Source: Acidobacteriota bacterium (GTDB lineage Bacteria; Acidobacteriota; Terriglobia; Terriglobales; Acidobacteriaceae). Taken from it: DNA of 13,725 nt. The stretch spans positions 1 through 13,725 of the forward strand of contig QIAW01000492.1 in assembly GCA_003225655.1 (NCBI GenBank), written 5' to 3'. Positions 1 to 5,654 of the stretch are shown in pieces. Position 1 is the stretch's first letter. Each line of letters starts with the position of its first letter. The notes under the pieces are model-generated. The model searched no databases, was not told where the DNA came from, and was given only the letters and a program-made list of their open reading frames with translations. A program made the translations under genes and the position numbers.

Positions 1-1533
1 TACGAGCGGGTTGGGGGAGGCACTACCTGGCACTGGTTGGGTACTTCACTGCGGCTTGTGCCCAGTGATCTGAAGATGTACTCCAAGTATGGTGTGTTCG
101 GCAAAGCTGCCGACTGGCCCATCGATTACAACGAGCTATCGCAACTGTATGGAAAAGCGGAAAGTGAAATAGGCGTTTCGGCGAGCGTGGCCCAGCAGGC
201 TCCGCTCGAGGACGCCATCGGGCTTACCTTCCCCCACGGCTATGAGTATCCGTTGAACCCAATTCCGCTCTCCATGGTCGATCAGGCGTTCAGTAGCCAG
301 CTTGGCGGTCTGATGCTTGAGAACAAGCCGGTGTTCGTAACACCCACCCCTGCGGGCCGAAACTCCCAGCCGTATCAGAACCGCAGCCAGTGCATGGGAA
401 ACACGAGTTGCATTCCCATCTGTCCCATTCAGGCCAAGTATGACGCCACCGTCACCCTGAACAAAGCCCTGAACACCGGCAATGTTCAAATCATCTATCA
501 GGCGGTCGCATGCAAGGTGCTGGCCGACAACGCAGGACGTATTTCCGGAATTGAATACATTACCTGGGACAAGGAAACCAACCCCACACCCAGTCCACGA
601 AAAGTCGTTCGCGGCGCCATGTATGTGCTGGCGGCGCATGCCATTGAGAACGCAAAGCTCTTGCTCATGTCGCGCAGCGACCAGTTGCCCAACGGCGTCG
701 CCAATTCCAGCGACCAGGTGGGACGCAACCTGATGGACCACGTTTTGTATTTGTCGTGGGCCCTTATGCCGCAAGGCCGCTCTGTCTATCCTTATCGCGG
801 GCCGCTTTCCACTTCGGGAATCGAAAGCCTGCGCGATGGAAACTTCCGCAAGCAGCATTCTGCTTATCGCATCGAGATCGGCAACGAAGGCTGGAACTTT
901 TCCATCGGCGATCCTTACGTAACCGTGCAGGACTTTGTCAATGGAACCAACAATTCAAAATTGAATCCGGTTACTGCTCCGGGAACTTCAAATCCGCAAC
1001 CCAGCCGGCGTTTGGGTGGTTTGGCCCTGGCCAAGGCTTTGAATGACCGTCTTACGCGCCAGATTCGCATGGCCTGCCTGATTGAACAGAGCCCGCTGGC
1101 CTCGAACCGCGTAACTCTCGATAAAACCTATACAGATGGTCTTGGCTTGCCCAGGCCCAACATCAACTATGGATTCGACGATTACACGCTGCAGGGTTTT
1201 GCCTCTGCCCGCCAAAGCAGCAGCGCGATCTACAAGCAAATAGGAGCAACCGAGTTCACCGATTTTTCCGGCTTCAAGGGTTTTCCCAAATACTTCGAGT
1301 ACCAGGGCGTTCCCTATTTCTTCTTCGGCGCCGGCCACCTCATCGGAACTCATCGCATGGGAAGCGACAAGGCTTCTGCCGTGGTTGATTCGGCCCAGCA
1401 TAGTTTCGATCATTCCAATCTGTGGATCACCGGCAGTGGCAGCTTTCCGACGGAAGCCACTCCTAACCCGACCTTGACGGTTGCCGCGCTCGCTTTCAAA
1501 ACCGCGGCTGACCTGCAAAGCAAGCTCGGCTGA
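1..1533 (+). CDS. GMC-family FAD-dependent dehydrogenase with Fe-S-type cysteine cluster (5' truncated by window edge)
   Basis: The frame is open from base 1, and its first codons give the GGGTTWHW motif (codons 5-12), the FAD-contacting signature of GMC oxidoreductases. The real start and the Rossmann N-terminus therefore lie left of the window; the TTG at 37 is not the start. About 510 residues are visible. The C-terminal domain holds H-L-I-G-T-H-R-M-G (first His at 1336-1338, expected catalytic base) and T-P-N-P-T-L-T (Asn at 1465-1467, the second active-site position). Cysteines at 391, 409 and 421 form C-x5-C-x3-C followed by P-I-Q-A-K, close to the 3Fe-4S-binding segment of bacterial FAD-glucose dehydrogenase. 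Known family role: oxidation of an alcohol or sugar C-OH with electrons passed to an acceptor. Inferred: a respiratory dehydrogenase feeding the c-type cytochromes downstream. The substrate and any Tat signal cannot be seen. Confidence 0.92.
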   Translation, partial: YERVGGGTTWHWLGTSLRLVPSDLKMYSKYGVFGKAADWPIDYNELSQLYGKAESEIGVSASVAQQAPLEDAIGLTFPHGYEYPLNPIPLSMVDQAFSSQLGGLMLENKPVFVTPTPAGRNSQPYQNRSQCMGNTSCIPICPIQAKYDATVTLNKALNTGNVQIIYQAVACKVLADNAGRISGIEYITWDKETNPTPSPRKVVRGAMYVLAAHAIENAKLLLMSRSDQLPNGVANSSDQVGRNLMDHVLYLSWALMPQGRSVYPYRGPLSTSGIESLRDGNFRKQHSAYRIEIGNEGWNFSIGDPYVTVQDFVNGTNNSKLNPVTAPGTSNPQPSRRLGGLALAKALNDRLTRQIRMACLIEQSPLASNRVTLDKTYTDGLGLPRPNINYGFDDYTLQGFASARQSSSAIYKQIGATEFTDFSGFKGFPKYFEYQGVPYFFFGAGHLIGTHRMGSDKASAVVDSAQHSFDHSNLWITGSGSFPTEATPNPTLTVAALAFKTAADLQSKLG

Positions 1534-1586
1534 GCGGCATGGAACACTTCATCGCTCGATTTTCTTGACGAAAGGACTCTTTCAGA

Positions 1587-2423
1587 ATGGCAAAAGACAC
1601 CATTGGGCAGCCGCTGCCCCCGATTCCGTCGGGCTTTCAAATGCCCTTTTACTACGGGTCGCTCACCAACTGCGAGGTCATCTATCTGGTGGACCCCGCA
1701 GCGACCGCGCGCTTTTTGAACGGTACTGGATTGGCGCCCGCTATCTTCAACGGTAAAGCCTGCGCTTCTTACAACTATCAGCTCTATACTGCGCAGTTTC
1801 CTGGTGGCGCAGCCATCACCCAGGAAATAGAGTTGAATATCGTTGCCTATCCAGTGGAACTGGCGGCAATTACCGCCCAGGTGACCTTTGAGCAATTTGT
1901 TGCAGGCGATGACCAGAGCAAACTGCTTGGTCATCATCGCGTGTGGGTGCCGTGTGACTCTGATTTGGCCATCAAGGCCGGCAAAGAGCTGTTTGGCGAG
2001 CCGAAATTCAAGACCAGCTTCACTGTTTCCATTCCTTCGCTGAATGCGCCTCCCAGCCAGCTCTGGAACATTCAATGCAATGACCCGGCCAAGCCCGATT
2101 CTGCTTTCATCTTTCGCTGCCAAGCCAACGTGGAAGGCCTGCCTCTGTCGGCCTCGAACCCTTCACCCTATACCGAATGGGGAAAAGTCGAAGGCAGGCT
2201 GATTGGCTGCCGCTGGAACATACTCAGTCCGTTTCAAACTTATTCCGTTCCGGCGGCGAAGAAGGCCGTGCAGCTTACATTTGGCTCAAGCAGCCATCCC
2301 ATGCGCAAAGACATAGAGGAATTGATAGGAACTACGGCTGCTTCCGTGGTTCGCACGTATCAGTCTCCACCGGCCGCTATTCAGGCGCGCGCCTGGTACC
2401 CGGTTCGCGGCGTTGGAAAATGA
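1587..2423 (+). CDS. Acetoacetate decarboxylase-like (ADC superfamily) protein
   Basis: A 278-residue soluble protein without signal peptide or membrane segment. The length and the segment G-K-E-L-F-G-E-P-K-F (residues 132-141) resemble the ADC family, where this stretch carries the Schiff-base lysine; K140 would be that residue. In classical ADC a second lysine follows and lowers the pKa of the first; here it is Phe (F141). The E-I-E-L-N segment (residues 80-84) may match the family's conserved glutamate region. Family members include decarboxylases and relatives with aldolase or dehydratase chemistry, so the reaction is open. The start is supported by GAAAGGA at 1570-1576, ten bases before ATG. 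It lies 53 bases after the dehydrogenase and 69 before the first cytochrome, so it is probably co-transcribed and may act on a product of the dehydrogenase. The family call is from remembered motif pattern and fold length, not an alignment. Confidence 0.65.
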   Translation: MAKDTIGQPLPPIPSGFQMPFYYGSLTNCEVIYLVDPAATARFLNGTGLAPAIFNGKACASYNYQLYTAQFPGGAAITQEIELNIVAYPVELAAITAQVTFEQFVAGDDQSKLLGHHRVWVPCDSDLAIKAGKELFGEPKFKTSFTVSIPSLNAPPSQLWNIQCNDPAKPDSAFIFRCQANVEGLPLSASNPSPYTEWGKVEGRLIGCRWNILSPFQTYSVPAAKKAVQLTFGSSSHPMRKDIEELIGTTAASVVRTYQSPPAAIQARAWYPVRGVGK

Positions 2424-2492
2424 AATTTCCTGTTGAGGTTGTGGCGAGACGGCCGTTGATAAAAATTATTCTCTCGAAAGGGGATATGCTGA

Positions 2493-3980
2493 ATGGATCG
2501 TAACCTCTGTAGAAAATCCCTTCTCTCTTTGTTTCTCCTGTTGTTCGGGTTGATTGCTTCCGCATCTGCACAGCAGAAACCGGACTATAACAAACTCAAG
2601 CCGGCGCTGAATGGGAATATTCCGCGCGAGGTTCCGAAGTTCCCGTTTTCCGCTTTTCCCATTGATACACGCCCCATGTTTGACTACTTCATGTGGCAGA
2701 ACTTCGTCGCCTTGATGTGGCCCGCGGATGCGCACGGCACGCCCTACGAACCTGACAACCCGGCCATATTCGGCAAGTACGACGCGAGCAGGCAACCGGC
2801 GTGGGTGGGCTGGAAGTCAGCCAATGACTTGTACCCTGAGGATGGCTCTGCGCCGCCGGCATGGGACCAGGAGAACGGCGAATCCGTCTGCACCAACTAT
2901 CCGGCAAACGATAAGCGCTTGATGCTGATCAGACTTACTGAGTTCGGAACGGTCGCAGATGAGCTGGACCAGGCCTTTGCCGGTCCGCTGCCCGACCAGA
3001 CCGGATTATTTACGCGCTACTCCATTGGTGTAAACCGCGCGGAGTATGACTTTGTCCGCAATAATCAGTATTACCTCAAATCAAAATGGCCGGCTGACGG
3101 AAAAATTACTCTGCCCGAAAGCTCAGCCGCAGGGGTGGGCTCAATCGAAGTCAAGGCAGCATGGCGCGAGCTGACCAAAGTGCCGCCAAAATTCTGGGGG
3201 CGCTTTTATCATCTTCAGGCGCTCGTAGCCATACCTAATACTTGTAAGATCGAGCCTGGAACCGAGCGCACTGTATGTGAGTGCGAGCCCTTAGAAGTGG
3301 GCCTGGTAGGGTTTCATATCGCGCACAAGACGGCCGATTTCCCACAATGGGTCTGGAGCACCTTCGAACAGGTGGATAACCTGGGCGAAGACCCAACTAC
3401 ACCGCCTGACATGCAACCTTCTTATTTCGATTCGGACTTCTACAAGAAACATGGCGGGACGCGCAGCAATCCTCCCGATCATCCCGGATCAAACCGGGTG
3501 CCGAAGGCGGGTGATTTTGATCCAACCCCTATCAACGTGGTTCGTCTTTCTGCCATCCCCAACACGCCCGCGGGTGGATACTCGACCACCGACTTGAACC
3601 AGCTCTACCGTTCGCTGTTTAAAGGCACCGTATGGGAAAACTATGAATTGATTGGAGCCCAATGGTCAACCCTGCCCGCATTCCCTCCACAATCCCCGCT
3701 GAACTCAAATTTTGGATGTGAAGATGGCACCTCGCCCGCGGGCGGCGGTCTGGCATTCCCTCCTTGTCAGGTAGCAAACATCACTATGGAGACCTATCAC
3801 CAATACGATAGCTGCCAGAACTGCCATCAGGGAGCGCAGCGCGCAGGCGCCGATTTCAGTTGGATCCTGGCCATCCGCGCCTATGCGCCTGCCTCTGCGC
3901 CCAAACCTTTTTTCCGCTTCTTTAAACCCTTTACTCCCCTTTCGGGAGGTACTTCCCTTTCAGGAGAGAAAAAACCATGA
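2493..3980 (+). CDS. Exported monohaem c-type cytochrome family protein
   Basis: A 495-residue protein. The N-terminus is a clear Sec signal: basic residues, the hydrophobic run L-L-S-L-F-L-L-L-F-G-L, and A-S-A before Q27 as the cleavage site. One haem-binding CxxCH is present near the C-terminus (C441-Q-N-C444-H445, bases 3813-3827). The rest is a large domain rich in aromatic residues, with segments such as W-Q-N-F-V-A-L-M-W-P (68-77) and W-V-W-S-T-F-E (about 286-292) that recur in uncharacterised 'cytochrome c family' proteins. It would sit in the periplasm as a one-electron carrier or haem-bearing subunit. GAAAGGGGA (2476-2484) lies eight bases before ATG. The stop overlaps the next start as ATGA. 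A monohaem protein of this size is unlike the roughly 100-residue class I cytochromes, so most of the chain must do something other than hold haem. Specific function unknown. Confidence 0.85.
   Translation: MDRNLCRKSLLSLFLLLFGLIASASAQQKPDYNKLKPALNGNIPREVPKFPFSAFPIDTRPMFDYFMWQNFVALMWPADAHGTPYEPDNPAIFGKYDASRQPAWVGWKSANDLYPEDGSAPPAWDQENGESVCTNYPANDKRLMLIRLTEFGTVADELDQAFAGPLPDQTGLFTRYSIGVNRAEYDFVRNNQYYLKSKWPADGKITLPESSAAGVGSIEVKAAWRELTKVPPKFWGRFYHLQALVAIPNTCKIEPGTERTVCECEPLEVGLVGFHIAHKTADFPQWVWSTFEQVDNLGEDPTTPPDMQPSYFDSDFYKKHGGTRSNPPDHPGSNRVPKAGDFDPTPINVVRLSAIPNTPAGGYSTTDLNQLYRSLFKGTVWENYELIGAQWSTLPAFPPQSPLNSNFGCEDGTSPAGGGLAFPPCQVANITMETYHQYDSCQNCHQGAQRAGADFSWILAIRAYAPASAPKPFFRFFKPFTPLSGGTSLSGEKKP
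3934..3957 (+). promoter_or_regulatory. Two overlapping hairpins just before a translationally coupled start
   Basis: CTCCC (3934-3938) pairs with GGGAG (3944-3948) over a five-base loop. The same GGGAGG is also the left half of the near-palindrome GGGAGGTACTTCCC (3944-3957, one G-T wobble). The two structures exclude each other and lie immediately upstream of the AGGAG and ATG of the second cytochrome gene, inside the coding end of the first. They could tune coupling, but both stems are short and the run may simply reflect codon choice. Confidence 0.25.
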
Positions 3981-5440
3981 AGATTCGTCTTCCTCTATAT
4001 ATGTCGGCACGTGCTCTCAACGAAATTTTCTGCTCCGTGATTTTTTGTTTCACGGGTTCTTGCTTAAATGTTCAGGCGCAGAGCGCGGCCGATCTTGCCT
4101 ACCGCAACGCGGTGACCCCGCCGCCTCCTGGTTGGACGGGGCCGGTATTTCAGCTTAGTCACAACTATCCCACCGCCGACCCGGGGCCGTGCAGTCCCAA
4201 GGTATGCAAGTGGCTGGCGAACAAGAAAGTCAACTTCAATCTGCCGCTCACCGGACCGGCGCCCACCTGGGGACCGGCGTGGAACAACTATATTCAGGCC
4301 ATCCTCGATTATGTGAAGCAGGAGCAAGACCCCGAGCTTCAAAATCAGGCGGGGTGGAAGATTGACGTGAGCGGTGAGACGCGCTGGTTCCATGTGCCCT
4401 GGATGTCTTATGATCCCACCCGCGGGCGCGAGTTTGTCCATGGCATGACTAACGAGCGTACCGCTACCCTGGGAGATTTCGGCCATGAACCTCAATCCGG
4501 CACCAACACACTGGAACACATGTCGGCGCTGGGTGATCTGCAGAATCATCCTCTCTTCGGGGCCAACCGGCTGCAGCTCGGCGCGGGGCGACAGACACCC
4601 AAATCCTTTGAGACCTGGGCCTTCGGCGCCTACAACCAGTGGGGTGCTTACGCCATCGGCAAGAGCTGGAGCGACGGCGTTCCCATTATGGGTAATTACA
4701 GCGGCGTAACCATCCCCGCGGGCCTGCCTTTCCCTGATGGAACGGTAGTGGCCAAGCTGTTGTTCACCTCAGCGACTCCCGATGATGTTCCTTACCTGAA
4801 GAGTTCTCCCGCTTGGCAGGTAGACCGCCACGATGTAAAGAATGGTGTGTTTCTTTGCCGGCGCCAGGTGCAGGAGGTACGGCTGATCCAGCTTGATGTG
4901 GCGGTGGTAGACTCCCGCTCGCCAACCCGCTGGGTCTTTGGCACCTTTGCCTATAACGGAAACAAAGCAGGCAACAGCCCTTGGGACCGATTGGAGCCAG
5001 TCGGGCTGCAATGGGGCAGCGATCCGTTTACATTTCCCGCAACCCCTAAAGCTGAGAGCATTGCTGCGCGGCAGAGCGTATTAAATACCAAGATCGGCAC
5101 GCCGCAGCACTTCGGTTGTAATGGCAGGCTGGCCGGCCCGGTGGACAACAAGCTCTCATCCTGCCTTTCCTGCCATGGAGGCTCTTACGCTCCTCCCGTC
5201 GGCGTGGCGGCCACTCCTACCACCACTCCGCCCATCTTTGGCTTCGAAGGCGAGTGCACAAATTATTCGCTTGCCAATGCGCAGTACTTCGACAATGTGC
5301 AGTTCCCCATGGGATATACCGGTGGGCAGTATGCCGGGCTTATCAACCTGGATACCTCATTGCAACTGCAGGTGGCTTTCTTCCAATACGGACAATACAA
5401 ACAATTCGGCAATCCGGTGGCCTGTAAAGCCGGTAAGTAG
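3977..5440 (+). CDS. Second exported monohaem c-type cytochrome family protein
   Basis: A 487-residue protein starting in an ATGA overlap with the preceding gene, with AGGAG at 3962-3966. The N-terminus has a hydrophobic stretch (about residues 17-30) and a likely cleavage after V-Q-A (residue 34). One CxxCH occurs late in the chain (C396-L-S-C399-H400, bases 5162-5176). Other recognisable segments are F-V-H-G-M-T-N-E-R (about 153-161), W-A-F-G-A-Y-N-Q-W-G (about 214) and R-W-V-F-G-T-F-A-Y-N-G (318-328), followed by P-W-D-R-L. These resemble uncharacterised exported 'cytochrome c family' proteins. A methionine after the haem site (P-M-G-Y-T-G-G) could be the distal ligand, but this is a guess. 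It shares size, export and haem placement with its neighbour but not obvious sequence, so the two may be subunits of one complex. It uses TAG as a genuine stop. Confidence 0.83.
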   Translation: MKIRLPLYMSARALNEIFCSVIFCFTGSCLNVQAQSAADLAYRNAVTPPPPGWTGPVFQLSHNYPTADPGPCSPKVCKWLANKKVNFNLPLTGPAPTWGPAWNNYIQAILDYVKQEQDPELQNQAGWKIDVSGETRWFHVPWMSYDPTRGREFVHGMTNERTATLGDFGHEPQSGTNTLEHMSALGDLQNHPLFGANRLQLGAGRQTPKSFETWAFGAYNQWGAYAIGKSWSDGVPIMGNYSGVTIPAGLPFPDGTVVAKLLFTSATPDDVPYLKSSPAWQVDRHDVKNGVFLCRRQVQEVRLIQLDVAVVDSRSPTRWVFGTFAYNGNKAGNSPWDRLEPVGLQWGSDPFTFPATPKAESIAARQSVLNTKIGTPQHFGCNGRLAGPVDNKLSSCLSCHGGSYAPPVGVAATPTTTPPIFGFEGECTNYSLANAQYFDNVQFPMGYTGGQYAGLINLDTSLQLQVAFFQYGQYKQFGNPVACKAGK

Positions 5441-5651
5441 AGGGCTCTTCCCCCAGGTAATACCCTCCTCCCACTCTGCAAGATTATGACTGGAAGGAGG
5501 GCTTCGCTGCATCTCCGGGCGATTCCGCTAGTATTTTTATACTATTGTCCCCCGTGTCTTCCTCGGGCTATATTCGCCAGCTTGGAATTAGTAACAATCC
5601 CGCTTCTGTGATTGCCGCATCGGGAGGTTTTCTGACTAAGGTGGGTTAGTC
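5441..5651. other. Intergenic gap between the two + strand gene groups
   Basis: This 211-base stretch is AT-richer than its surroundings. It contains a weak inverted repeat, CCCTCCT (5463-5469) with AGGAGGG (5495-5501), separated by 25 bases and lacking a following T-run, so it is not a convincing intrinsic terminator. A candidate promoter lies further right. No small coding region with a ribosome site is apparent. The gap suggests a transcriptional boundary between the dehydrogenase/cytochrome genes and the pentahaem/FG-GAP pair. Confidence 0.55.
5545..5574 (+). promoter_or_regulatory. Candidate sigma-70-type promoter for the pentahaem cytochrome gene
   Basis: TTGTCC (5545-5550) and TATATT (5569-5574) are separated by 18 bases and lie about 75 bases before the GTG start. 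Each box has most consensus positions. This is the best pairing seen by eye in the gap; other AT-rich words such as TATACT nearby could serve instead. Confidence 0.35.
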
Positions 5652-5654
5652 GTG
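5638..5654 (+). promoter_or_regulatory. Ribosome binding site fixing the GTG start of the pentahaem gene
   Basis: AAGGTGG (5638-5644) is seven bases before GTG at 5652. The nearby GTG at 5641 runs into TAG after two codons, so 5652 is the first usable start and places a short basic N-terminus ahead of the first membrane helix. Confidence 0.6.

Noticed and set aside
37..39. TTG at 37 as start of the GMC gene
   Set aside because: The frame is open to base 1 and encodes the GGTTWHW FAD motif before it, so the start lies outside the window.
136..858. 240-codon open frame on the minus strand inside the GMC gene
   Set aside because: It lies wholly opposite a strongly supported GMC oxidoreductase and has no family features.
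2486..2503. Five-codon ATG...TAA mini-frame overlapping the first cytochrome start
   Set aside because: Could be read as a leader peptide, but it is as likely by chance and shares the ribosome site that serves the ATG at 2493.
5463..5501. CCCTCCT/AGGAGGG inverted repeat as a rho-independent terminator
   Set aside because: Seven-pair stem with a 25-base loop and no following T-run; too weak to call.
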